A DNA stretch of 5,437 nucleotides from Parcubacteria group bacterium (GCA_003565105.1 PXDG01000006.1:1-5437), one strand, 5' to 3'. Positions 1-5,437 are shown, numbered from the stretch's first letter. Translations and numbers: made by a program. The notes: generated by a model from the letters alone, not told the origin.

Positions 1-21
1 AGGATGTATGTGGGTACTTGT

Positions 22-52
22 CTTGAATTCAAGTCCTTAAGTAACGTATAAT
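22..52 (+). promoter_or_regulatory. sigma70-type promoter of the nucleotidyltransferase gene
   Basis: A -35 TTGAAT (23-28) and a perfect -10 TATAAT (47-52) are separated by 18 nt, so transcription should begin near 59 and leave a leader of about 35 nt before the ATG at 94. The -35 lies inside the perfect 12-bp palindrome CTTGAATTCAAG (22-33), which could be an operator. The octamer GTAACGTA occurs at 41-48, touching the -10, and again at 75-82 in the leader. The elements are read directly; promoter activity and operator function are inferred. Confidence 0.6.
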
Positions 53-93
53 AAAAATAAGATAACAATACAACGTAACGTAGGCCAATAGAT

Positions 94-879
94 ATGATTT
101 TCAAACCTCAGGGATACATTCTCCAAGTAAACTCGGAAGGATACTTTCAAAATCCATTTCAGTATCAGGGAATGGAAGAAGAATCAAAAAAATTGTTACA
201 TCAAATATGTACTATTATCTTAGATTCTCAAGAACCCAAGATAGACTCTATCTATGTGCGCGGGAGTTTTGCTAGTAATTCACAGGTCTCCAATTACTCA
301 GATATTGATCTCATTATTATCCATACTCAGCCCTTGAGTAACCTACCCACTTCTTTTGAATGGAATCATCAAACATTCAAACTAGATATATCATTATTAG
401 ATCGTACTGACATTGGTAATTATGATAAGTATTTTGGTACTCATTTTATGCTCAAAACCCAATCAGTATGTTTGTGGGGAACGGATAGATTATCTGAAAT
501 TCAAGACTTTCCAGCAAATAAAAACACCGCCTCCAAGTTTGGACGGAATATCCCGAAACTCATCTCCAAGACCAAACGATTTGTAGAACAAGAGCCCGAT
601 GAGGATTTTCCTCAAAGAACCAAATGGATCGCGCGGGCTTTGATACGAGCCAGTGCTACGCTTTTTATCGCCAGAGAAAAGATATATACCCGAGATCTGG
701 TGTATTGTTATCAGTACTTTAGTAAATACTACCCTCAATATCAAGAGGAGATGAAAACACTGGTATATCAAGCACTCGAACCAACTCTCGCCAAACACGA
801 ACTCATTACGATCCTTGATGACTTTGGTCTGAGATTATCTCGATTGATTGATGAGTATTATGCCGGGGAATCTAAATAA
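94..879 (+). CDS. nucleotidyltransferase-fold protein (Pol beta-like superfamily, AadA-like size)
   Basis: This 261-aa protein should transfer a nucleoside monophosphate to an unidentified acceptor. The nucleotidyltransferase signature is clear: G57-S58 in VRGSFAS, then SDIDLIII with D70 and D72, and a likely third metal ligand D98 in FKLDIS. Residues 50-130 would be the catalytic domain. The rest looks helical (about 150-260), with a basic, aromatic segment ARALIRASATLFIAREKIYTRD at about 180-201 quoted here only by its ends A180 and D201. The length and the two-part layout resemble aminoglycoside adenylyltransferases such as AadA and uncharacterised orphan nucleotidyltransferases, but I cannot assign a substrate. 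There is no signal peptide or membrane segment, so it is probably cytosolic. The start at 94 follows a weak AGG (82-84) and a good promoter; M27 is an alternative. It stands alone, with no HEPN partner beside it, and converges on the peptidase gene downstream. Confidence 0.85.
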   Translation: MIFKPQGYILQVNSEGYFQNPFQYQGMEEESKKLLHQICTIILDSQEPKIDSIYVRGSFASNSQVSNYSDIDLIIIHTQPLSNLPTSFEWNHQTFKLDISLLDRTDIGNYDKYFGTHFMLKTQSVCLWGTDRLSEIQDFPANKNTASKFGRNIPKLISKTKRFVEQEPDEDFPQRTKWIARALIRASATLFIAREKIYTRDLVYCYQYFSKYYPQYQEEMKTLVYQALEPTLAKHELITILDDFGLRLSRLIDEYYAGESK

Positions 880-901
880 TTATTAATATTGGATTGAGAG
901 A

Positions 902-982
902 GTGGAACATCCTTTGATTCAATATATAGTTTTACTGCAGGAATTTGAACAGTATCACTACAAACAAAATCGGAATTGTTGA
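902..982 (+). other. possible 26-codon GTG-started ORF or gene remnant
   Basis: The gap between the two convergent genes contains a short open frame starting at GTG (902) and ending at TGA (980-982). The encoded peptide reads VEHPLIQYIVLLQEFEQYHY and then KQNRNC, which looks more protein-like than random AT-rich sequence. GGAT at 891-894 could serve as a weak ribosome site. Removing one A from the CAAAAT run at 965-970 would extend the frame into the end of the minus-strand gene. It may be the start of a lost gene or chance. The frame contains a CAATATATAG motif at 920-929. Confidence 0.2.
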
Positions 983-996
983 ACAAAGGTCTAAGA

Positions 997-1818
997 TTAA
1001 GAGTTTTTATAGGTATTCCACCAGTCAATGATAATATAGGGATCAGTATGCGTTGCAGCTATGATGTTATGTCCACTTTCTCTGAGAAAGTCATCGACAA
1101 TTATGTACCCTAAAGAGTACCCCAGTTGATAGGGGACATTGTTATCCTCACCTATGAAGTATTCGTAGTATCCACTATTTTCTTCAAATGCACTTTTTTC
1201 TAAGCGATTTTCAAAGTAATGCCAACATTGGATCAATTTCTCTCGTTCTGTTTTATTCAAGACCGTCCATTTTGATGGCGCCCCACCTATAACTTCATTC
1301 CTGAAATGTTCCGCTAGACCTTCGTAGACTAAGATATCTTGAAATGTATCCCAATCTTGGTTCTCATGAATGACGGTATGGTGGTATTCGTGTGCCACTG
1401 TGCTTTGAAGTGCGTGTCTCCAATCCGGAAGAGAGGTATTGATTGCAATAAAGATTACACTTCCTAAGCGAGGGGCAAAACCCATGACCCCATCCATTTC
1501 TTGTATGTATCCAGAGTAGAACGTAGGAGTTACAATTACATGCAAGTCTGTAATTCTTGGGAGGGCATTATTACATATACTAACAGTGTGTCTAATGATA
1601 GACTGTATCTCTTTCTCATCTTCCAACAGAGAATGGGAGGGGATTTTATCTGGAAGTAGAGTTATATTCTCAAAAATTTCCTTTTCTTCATCTCCAATTT
1701 GGTGGAAAACATCTTTAAAGTCCTTTAATACCTGTTGCCGAACGATCTCTGACTTTTTATCTGATGATAGATTGGGAATAGATAAATGGTCAAAGTAAGT
1801 AGAAACTGAAATATTCAT
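997..1818 (-). CDS. DUF2268-type (YjaZ-like) zinc metallopeptidase
   Basis: This 273-aa protein is a predicted zinc-dependent protease of the DUF2268 family. The active-site motif HEYHH supplies H143 and H147 as zinc ligands and E144 as the catalytic base. The third ligand is probably E166 in VYEGLAEHF, 19 residues after H147, the gluzincin-like arrangement typical of this family. The C-terminal motif PYQLGYSLGYIIVDDFL (229-245) matches the family's GYxxGYxIV signature. Residues 90-130 form the strand-rich region before the helix that carries HExxH. I see no signal peptide or membrane helix, so it should act in the cytosol; its substrate is unknown. The ATG at 1818 has no Shine-Dalgarno, but an extended -10 lies 40 nt upstream. 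It is convergent with the nucleotidyltransferase gene and divergent from the broken small ORF at 1866-2049. The family call is firm from motifs; the biological role is not. Confidence 0.88.
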   Translation of the reverse strand: MNISVSTYFDHLSIPNLSSDKKSEIVRQQVLKDFKDVFHQIGDEEKEIFENITLLPDKIPSHSLLEDEKEIQSIIRHTVSICNNALPRITDLHVIVTPTFYSGYIQEMDGVMGFAPRLGSVIFIAINTSLPDWRHALQSTVAHEYHHTVIHENQDWDTFQDILVYEGLAEHFRNEVIGGAPSKWTVLNKTEREKLIQCWHYFENRLEKSAFEENSGYYEYFIGEDNNVPYQLGYSLGYIIVDDFLRESGHNIIAATHTDPYIIIDWWNTYKNS

Positions 1819-1857
1819 AGGTATCAGCTTGAAAGAAAATTATTACAATACTCCTTC

Positions 1858-1884
1858 ATTATATCATGTCGAAAAATTATTCAA
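1858..1884 (-). promoter_or_regulatory. extended -10 promoter of the peptidase gene
   Basis: On the minus strand, TGATATAAT (complement of 1858-1866) is a perfect extended -10 (TGn-TATAAT). TTGAAT (complement of 1879-1884) is a -35 candidate at a short 15-nt spacing. Transcription would start near 1850, leaving a leader of about 32 nt without a Shine-Dalgarno. The box overlaps the ATG at 1866 of the divergent small ORF, so the two genes would compete for the same DNA. Confidence 0.5.
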
Positions 1885-2049
1885 GATAGACATTCCGCCC
1901 GTATATTACCTCGTTATAAAGAAGATAGCAAATTAGAAATTCTCAAAGAAAACGTTCGTCTGGGAGACGCAGATGCTCAAGTAGAGCTGATTGAGCAAGA
2001 ATCTCTCTGGGTCAAAGTAGCTGAGCATATCGAGTGGTTAGAAGAATAA
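1866..2049 (+). pseudogene. frameshifted small gene, 60 codons when repaired
   Basis: From the ATG at 1866 the frame stops after seven codons (MSKNYSR, TAG). The next frame is open from 1810 to the TAA at 2047-2049 but contains no ATG, GTG or TTG start. Removing one A from the A5 run at 1872-1876 joins the two. The result is a clean 60-aa protein that begins MSKIIQDRHSARILPRYKED, continues with a charged helical stretch (LEILKENVRLGDADAQVELI), and ends VAEHIEWLEE. The acidic and amphipathic composition of the C-terminal half argues that it is or was coding. I do not recognise the family. It could be a decayed gene, a sequencing or assembly indel, a rare ATT start, or slippage at the A-run. 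It is divergent from the peptidase and precedes the nrdD promoter region. Confidence 0.45.
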
Positions 2050-2155
2050 CTATCCACAAATATTCCTTATACCGTGAACGGTGTGAGTTTAGGAGCGAGT
2101 TTGAAGAGGGTTGTCTCTCCTTATAACTGACTTATCTACAAAAAATCGACATTTA

Positions 2156-2171
2156 TTACTATATATAGTAT
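2156..2171. promoter_or_regulatory. NrdR-box-like palindrome upstream of the nrdD promoter
   Basis: TACTATATATAGTA (2157-2170) is a perfect 14-bp palindrome. Its core CTATATATAG (2159-2168) matches the conserved core CWATATATWG of NrdR boxes, the operators of the bacterial ribonucleotide-reductase repressor NrdR. It lies about 37 bp upstream of the -35 of the predicted nrdD promoter. The outer bases do not match the usual ACA...TGT flanks, and classical boxes occur in closely spaced pairs, so this is a candidate only. Confidence 0.4.
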
Positions 2172-2204
2172 ATTTGGCTCCTAATCTAGTACTATTGAGA
2201 CTCT

Positions 2205-2233
2205 TTGACGGGTTTTCTTTTCGGGTGTTTAAT
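2205..2233 (+). promoter_or_regulatory. predicted nrdDG promoter
   Basis: TTGACG (2205-2210) and TTTAAT (2228-2233) are separated by exactly 17 nt, each differing from the sigma70 consensus at one base. Transcription should begin near 2240, giving a leader of about 67 nt before the nrdD ATG. The NrdR-box-like elements lie on both sides of it. This is the best promoter match in the intergenic region. Confidence 0.55.
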
Positions 2234-2286
2234 AGATATAGAGAGAGCATTAGGATACCATTAGACACTTTCTCAATACTTCATAT

Positions 2287-2296
2287 CAATATATAG
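2287..2296. promoter_or_regulatory. second NrdR-box-like core just before the nrdD start
   Basis: CAATATATAG matches CWATATATWG in full and ends 10 nt before the nrdD ATG, inside the predicted transcript leader. Its centre is 128 bp from that of the upstream palindrome. There is no Shine-Dalgarno between this motif and the ATG, so it occupies the place where one would be expected. The same ten bases occur at 920-929. Regulatory function is inferred from the motif and position only. Confidence 0.3.
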
Positions 2297-2306
2297 ACAC
2301 ACACTT

Positions 2307-4118
2307 ATGCAACCGAAGACTTTCACTGCCTTAAATCTCATGCATCAATATCTTTCTCGTGCCGATTGGAAGGTCCGAGAAAACAGTAATATGGCCTTTT
2401 CGCTTCAAGGTCTGAATAATTATATTAGTACCGAAGTTACCAAACAGTATTGGTTGGACGAGATTTATTATCAACGGGTAGCTTTGGCTCACGAAGAGGG
2501 GGATTTGCATATGCATGACCTTGGGCTTCTTTCAACCTATTGTGTGGGATGGGACTTGATGGATCTCTTGATCGAGGGATTTACCGGAGCGGAAGGAAAG
2601 ACTACTTCAAAACCTCCGAAGCATTTCCGAGCAGCACTGGGGCAGGTGGTGAATTTCTTTTATACCCTCCAGGGAGAAGCTGCAGGTGCTCAGGCCTTTT
2701 CGAGTTTTGACACCCTCTTGGCTCCTTTTATTCGACAGGATAATCTTTCTTACCGAGAAGTGAAGCAAGCTTTACAAGAATTTGTATTTAACCTCAATGT
2801 TGCAACTCGCGTAGGATTTCAAACTCCGTTTACTAATCTTGCAATGGATTTGGTCGTGCCCTCGACGTATGTGAATCGTTCGGCAATAGTGGGAGGAACT
2901 ACAATTAAAGAGACCTATGCGGAGTTTCAGCCAGAGATGCTTATCATCAACCAGGCTTTATTGGAAGTAATGGGAGAAGGAGATGCTCATGGACGCGTCT
3001 TTACGTTCCCAATTCTTACCTACAATATTACCAAAGAGTTTAACTGGGATATGCCAGAGCTCGCTCCACTGTGGGAAGCTACAGCCAAGTATGGACTACC
3101 GTATTTTTCCAATTTTATTAACTCTGATCTCAATCCCGAAGACGCCCGGTCAATGTGTTGTCGATTGCGCTTGGAGACCAAGGATCTTGAGATGAAAGGG
3201 GGAGGTTTGTTTGGAGCAAATCCACTTACAGGATCTATTGGAGTGGTGACTCTGAATATGCCACGGATTGGATATTTGGCTACTTCTCTTGAAGACTTTT
3301 ACCAACGGATTGCGGTTTTGATGGATGTGGCAAAAGAGAGTTTGGAGTCCAAGCGAGAGATTATCGAGTACTACACGGAGCACGGATTATATCCGTATAC
3401 CCAGTTTTATCTTCGCGCAGTCAAAGAACAGACAGGACGCTATTGGGCCAATCATTTCTCTACCATTGGATTGGTAGGGATGAATGAGTGTTGTGAAAAT
3501 TTACTCGGAAAGGATATTACTACTCCTGAAGGGATGAAGTTGGCCCTCGATGTCCTCGATTTTATGCGAGACGCTATGCGAGTCTATAAAAAACAAACCG
3601 GCAACAACTATAACCTCGAGGCCACTCCTGCAGAAGGGACTGCCTTCCGACTAGCGCTACTTGATAAGGAGCGCTACCCGCTGATCGTGACTGCTGGTGA
3701 TGAAATTCCGTACTATACCAATTCAACGCATCTTCCGGTACAATACACGGATGATATTTTTGAAGAACTCACTCTTCAGGATCCGTTGCAAACCAAATAC
3801 ACCGGAGGGACGGTAGTTCATCTCTTCCTTGGAGAACGAGTTCGCGAAGGAGAGACTGTGAAGGAGTTGGTACGTACCATTTGTGAGAATTTCCATCTTC
3901 CGTACTTTACGTTGTCTCCAAGTTTCTCGGTCTGTCCTAATCATGGATATGTTGTTGGTTCTCAACCAATCTGTAATCACTGTGGGGCTTCAACAGAAGT
4001 ATACTCTCGGGTAGTGGGATACTTGAGACCAGTCAAACAATGGAACGATGGGAAGCAAGCAGAGTTTGGAGACCGGAAGACGTATCAGATATACGAGGCA
4101 ACGAGTACACAAATATGA
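2307..4118 (+). CDS. nrdD: anaerobic (class III) ribonucleoside-triphosphate reductase NrdD
   Basis: NrdD reduces ribonucleoside triphosphates to deoxyribonucleotides under anoxic conditions using a stable glycyl radical. At 603 aa all core elements are visible: C79 in LSTYCVGWDL, the C284-C285 pair in SMCCRLRLE that holds the thiyl-radical cysteine, GLVGMNECCENLL (388-400), NLEATPAEGTAFRLA (436-450), and the glycyl-radical motif RVVGYLRPVKQWNDGK with the radical at G571. The C-terminal zinc site reads CPNHGY...CNHCG, so the ligands are probably C543, H546, C556 and C559. The N-terminus begins directly with the catalytic domain (ENSNMAFSLQGLNNY), so the roughly 90-residue ATP-cone of many NrdDs is absent. 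The ATG has no Shine-Dalgarno, but homology-like conservation begins within about 10 residues of it, and no upstream in-frame extension looks like an ATP-cone. The gene overlaps nrdG by ATGA. The TGA stop rules against recoding of TGA here. Confidence 0.97.
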   Translation: MQPKTFTALNLMHQYLSRADWKVRENSNMAFSLQGLNNYISTEVTKQYWLDEIYYQRVALAHEEGDLHMHDLGLLSTYCVGWDLMDLLIEGFTGAEGKTTSKPPKHFRAALGQVVNFFYTLQGEAAGAQAFSSFDTLLAPFIRQDNLSYREVKQALQEFVFNLNVATRVGFQTPFTNLAMDLVVPSTYVNRSAIVGGTTIKETYAEFQPEMLIINQALLEVMGEGDAHGRVFTFPILTYNITKEFNWDMPELAPLWEATAKYGLPYFSNFINSDLNPEDARSMCCRLRLETKDLEMKGGGLFGANPLTGSIGVVTLNMPRIGYLATSLEDFYQRIAVLMDVAKESLESKREIIEYYTEHGLYPYTQFYLRAVKEQTGRYWANHFSTIGLVGMNECCENLLGKDITTPEGMKLALDVLDFMRDAMRVYKKQTGNNYNLEATPAEGTAFRLALLDKERYPLIVTAGDEIPYYTNSTHLPVQYTDDIFEELTLQDPLQTKYTGGTVVHLFLGERVREGETVKELVRTICENFHLPYFTLSPSFSVCPNHGYVVGSQPICNHCGASTEVYSRVVGYLRPVKQWNDGKQAEFGDRKTYQIYEATSTQI

Positions 4119-4819
4119 ACAGATTTACGATTGGAGGACTCCAAAAAATCAGCCTGATCGATTATCCTAGGACTCCAGCCGCAATTGTCTTTACCCAAGG
4201 CTGTAATTTTCGCTGTGGCTATTGTCACAATCCTGAGCTTACCTGTCTTGGGCAATCTGAAGGAATTATGAGTGAAGAGGCTCTATATACCTTTCTCTCC
4301 TCACGAGTGGGGCTCCTTCAAGGAGTAGTAATTAGTGGTGGTGAGCCAACCTTGCAGCCAAGGTTGATCTCAGTAATGAAGTGGATCAAAGAGATGGGGT
4401 TCTTGGTTAAGCTAGACTCCAATGGTTCTAATCCAGAAGTCTTGGAACGCGCTTACCAAGAAGGATGTGTAGATTATGTGGCGATGGATATCAAAGCTCC
4501 AATGAGCAAGTACCGTGACATTTCTCGCTATGGGGGACTGATTGAGCGAATCAAGACCAGCCAACAGATTATTATGGACTCGGGGATAGAGTATGAATTT
4601 CGGACTACAATCGTTCGTGAACAACTCAGCCTAGATGATATTTATCAAATCGGACGAGAGATCGAGGGAGCTAAGATGTATGCGCTTCAACAGTTTATAC
4701 CGACTGAGATGGTAGATAATACGTTTCAAAAGTATCAGGGGTATTCAACTGGATCATTGGAGGAGATTCGGTCCACGTTAGAGGGTGACTGGGTTCGAAG
4801 ATGTATTGTTCGTCAATAG
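4115..4819 (+). CDS. nrdG: NrdD-activating radical-SAM enzyme NrdG
   Basis: NrdG binds a [4Fe-4S] cluster and S-adenosylmethionine and forms the glycyl radical on NrdD. The 234-aa protein carries the radical-SAM motif CNFRCGYC (C30, C34, C37) and the SAM-contacting GGEP at 75-78. It opens with GGLQKISLIDYP, typical of the longer activase type usually annotated as anaerobic ribonucleoside-triphosphate reductase activating protein; E. coli NrdG is only about 154 aa. I chose ATG 4115 rather than the in-frame ATG at 4040 because the upstream 25 residues lie within the end of nrdD, and because ATG 4115 overlaps the nrdD TGA (4116-4118) as ATGA, the usual arrangement for translational coupling. Only a weak GAG (4103-4105) precedes it. 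It ends with TAG. Its placement behind nrdD leaves little doubt about its partner. Confidence 0.95.
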   Translation: MNRFTIGGLQKISLIDYPRTPAAIVFTQGCNFRCGYCHNPELTCLGQSEGIMSEEALYTFLSSRVGLLQGVVISGGEPTLQPRLISVMKWIKEMGFLVKLDSNGSNPEVLERAYQEGCVDYVAMDIKAPMSKYRDISRYGGLIERIKTSQQIIMDSGIEYEFRTTIVREQLSLDDIYQIGREIEGAKMYALQQFIPTEMVDNTFQKYQGYSTGSLEEIRSTLEGDWVRRCIVRQ

Positions 4820-4843
4820 TATATCTTAACCACACTGTCTGGT

Positions 4844-4884
4844 AGGGGAGTAATTCAATGGGTAATAATAGTCTATATGACTAA
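4844..4884 (+). promoter_or_regulatory. strong Shine-Dalgarno with an 8-codon ORF downstream of nrdG
   Basis: AGGGGAG (4844-4850) lies 7 nt before ATG 4858 and is the best ribosome-binding site in the window. The ORF it serves encodes only MGNNSLYD and stops at TAA (4882-4884). A second ATG at 4877 overlaps it in another frame and opens a 33-codon frame. It may be the true start of the decayed gene that follows, shifted out of frame, or a short leader ORF coupled to it. No terminator separates it from nrdG, so it could lie on the nrdDG transcript. Confidence 0.35.
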
Positions 4885-5339
4885 GAATGCCGCTGTCACC
4901 GTCGATATCGGGAAGATCAATAGGTTGGTCAGTTGCGAGTCATTCTCAAATTTTTTAGGAACAAAAGTCCAATTTTAAGGTTCTTTGTAGCGTTTATCCC
5001 GATTACTTAGAGCGACAAATAAATCTTTTTCTCCTTTGTAATCCTGTATCAATTTTTATTGACACAGATTTCGAAATTACTAATCAGAGAGTAATATATC
5101 AAGACGGAGACCAAAGTTGGAGACTAGATTTTCAGTCAAGATTAGACATATCGTATTCAAAAGGTAATTAACGAATATGATCTCTATCCTACATACCAAA
5201 AAGTGAAGAAAAAGAAAGATTAAGAATACGAGACTATGAAGGCACTCCTCCTATAGTTAAGGTGGGATTTTTTTCAAAACTTCTTATTTCTTATATCCAG
5301 CTAAATGTCTGGCAGTATTCACATTCCTTACAGTCATAA
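4877..5339 (+). pseudogene. decayed gene in several reading frames, family unknown
   Basis: Four overlapping open frames follow one another in order: 4877-4978 (33 codons, starting MTKNAAVTVDIGKINRL), 4959-5171 (70 codons before the stop), 5146-5223 and 5181-5339. Removing one A from the A4 run at 4963-4966 joins the first two, removing one A at 5159-5162 joins the second and third, and adding one A to the A5 run at 5198-5202 joins the third and fourth. The joined product would be roughly 150 aa and includes the protein-like stretches VYPDYLERQINLFL, VIYQDGDQSWRLDFQSRLDI and EEKERLRIRDYEGTPPIVKV. The last 65 bases or so are antisense to a minus-strand ORF and contain a terminator, so the original end may be nearer 5265. 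I do not recognise the family. Chance open frames in AT-rich DNA are the alternative. Confidence 0.4.
5246..5274 (+). terminator. probable Rho-independent terminator
   Basis: TCCTCCT (5246-5252) pairs with AGG-T-GGGA (5260-5267) to form a 7-bp stem with one bulged T (5263), one T-G wobble and a 7-nt loop. Seven T residues follow (5268-5274). It is the first convincing terminator after nrdG and would end a transcript running from nrdDG through the decayed region. The stem is short, so efficiency is uncertain. Confidence 0.45.
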
Positions 5340-5437
5340 GTTGATACTGCTTGAGGCTGATTATTTTATTCAGATGTCTTTTGTTATAATCTTTTTTCAT
5401 TACATTCCAGATAATCGCACCTTGAATATACCTTATG
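5284..5437 (-). CDS. C-terminal part of a small protein, cut by the window edge
   Basis: On the minus strand a frame is open from the right edge to TAA at 5284-5286, about 50 codons. It contains an internal ATG at 5400 that would give a 38-aa protein beginning MKKDYNKRHLNKIISLKQYQ and ending NTARHLAGYKK. Upstream residues (IRYIQGAIIWNV) are also open, so the gene may start outside the window. GGA (5405-5407) lies 4 nt before the ATG at 5400 as a weak ribosome site. The basic composition is compatible with a real protein or the tail of one, but I recognise no family. It opposes the terminator at 5246-5274. Part of it covers the plus-strand extended -10 at 5382-5390, and the two readings may be mutually exclusive. 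Confidence 0.35.
   Translation of the reverse strand, partial: IRYIQGAIIWNVMKKDYNKRHLNKIISLKQYQLMTVRNVNTARHLAGYKK
5382..5390 (+). promoter_or_regulatory. possible extended -10 promoter pointing out of the window
   Basis: TGTTATAAT is a perfect extended -10 (TGn-TATAAT) on the plus strand. No good -35 lies at the right distance. Transcription would start near 5397, and the last three bases of the window (5435-5437) are an ATG about 38 nt downstream with no Shine-Dalgarno. A gene starting there cannot be confirmed from this window. Confidence 0.25.

Noticed and set aside
874..890. AATAATTATT palindrome after the nucleotidyltransferase gene as a terminator
   Set aside because: It is pure A/T, has no loop-forming GC stem and lacks a T-run.
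2071..2082. Inverted repeat ACCG-TGAA-CGGT as a terminator for the small ORF at 1866-2049
   Set aside because: The stem is only 4 bp and no T-run follows.
2111..2296. 61-codon TTG-started ORF ending 10 nt before nrdD
   Set aside because: It starts at TTG with the purine stretch directly abutting it, contains the predicted promoter and both NrdR-like regions lie in or near it, and its product is a leucine-rich run typical of AT-rich DNA.
4040..4114. N-terminal extension of NrdG from ATG 4040
   Set aside because: The 25 extra residues lie wholly within the nrdD end in another frame and do not resemble NrdG; ATG 4115 gives the standard ATGA overlap.
4107..4160. TGA read as glycine (Gracilibacteria/SR1-type code)
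   Set aside because: The TGA at 4116-4118 ends NrdD just where the family ends and overlaps the nrdG ATG; no intact gene has an in-frame TGA.
4829..4843. ACCA...TGGT hairpin directly after nrdG as a terminator
   Set aside because: Only 4 bp of stem and no following T-run; the hairpin at 5246-5274 is far better.
4844..4915. tRNA-like string after nrdG (GGGGAGTAATTCAATGGGTA with a hairpin TAGTC-TATAT-GACTA)
   Set aside because: The anticodon loop would be 5 nt, the D-arm does not pair, and there is no TTCGANT T-loop or matching acceptor stem.
1..5437. CRISPR arrays, insertion sequences, rRNA or long repeats
   Set aside because: I saw no regularly spaced repeats, transposase motifs, terminal inverted repeats or rRNA-like stretches.

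Overview
The window is bacterial DNA. It is moderately AT-rich, uses the standard bacterial code (TGA is a real stop at the end of nrdD), and has poor Shine-Dalgarno sequences in front of its long genes. A class III (anaerobic) ribonucleotide reductase shows that the organism can make deoxyribonucleotides without oxygen. The lack of Shine-Dalgarno sites, the short NrdD and the patchwork of small orphan genes would fit a candidate-phyla (Patescibacteria-like) or other anaerobic metagenomic genome. That placement is a weak inference, because no marker gene is present.

Layout. Positions 1-93 carry a good sigma70-type promoter whose -35 lies inside a 12-bp palindrome. It drives a 261-aa nucleotidyltransferase-fold protein (94-879, +). 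This gene converges on a 273-aa DUF2268-type zinc metallopeptidase (997-1818, -), and the 117-bp gap between them holds at most a tiny ORF. Divergent from the peptidase is a 60-codon coding remnant (1866-2049, +). It becomes an intact ATG-started ORF if one A is removed from an A5 run. A 257-bp intergenic region (2050-2306) then carries a near-consensus promoter flanked by two motifs resembling NrdR boxes. It leads to nrdD (2307-4118, +) and nrdG (4115-4819, +), which overlap by ATGA. The last 618 bp have no intact gene. They hold a strong Shine-Dalgarno with an 8-codon ORF, a chain of reading-frame pieces that looks like one decayed gene (about 4877-5339, +), a probable Rho-independent terminator inside it, and the C-terminal part of a small minus-strand ORF that leaves the window at its right edge.

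How the genes work together. Only nrdD and nrdG form a clear functional unit: NrdG, a radical-SAM enzyme, installs the glycyl radical on NrdD, which then reduces ribonucleotides. The nucleotidyltransferase and the peptidase look like independent accessory genes, and I see no operon link between them and nrdDG.

I found no convincing new multi-gene system. The most interesting signals are the frameshifted small genes broken at A-runs, the repeated CWATATATWG motif around the nrdD promoter, and a NrdD that lacks the usual ATP-cone.
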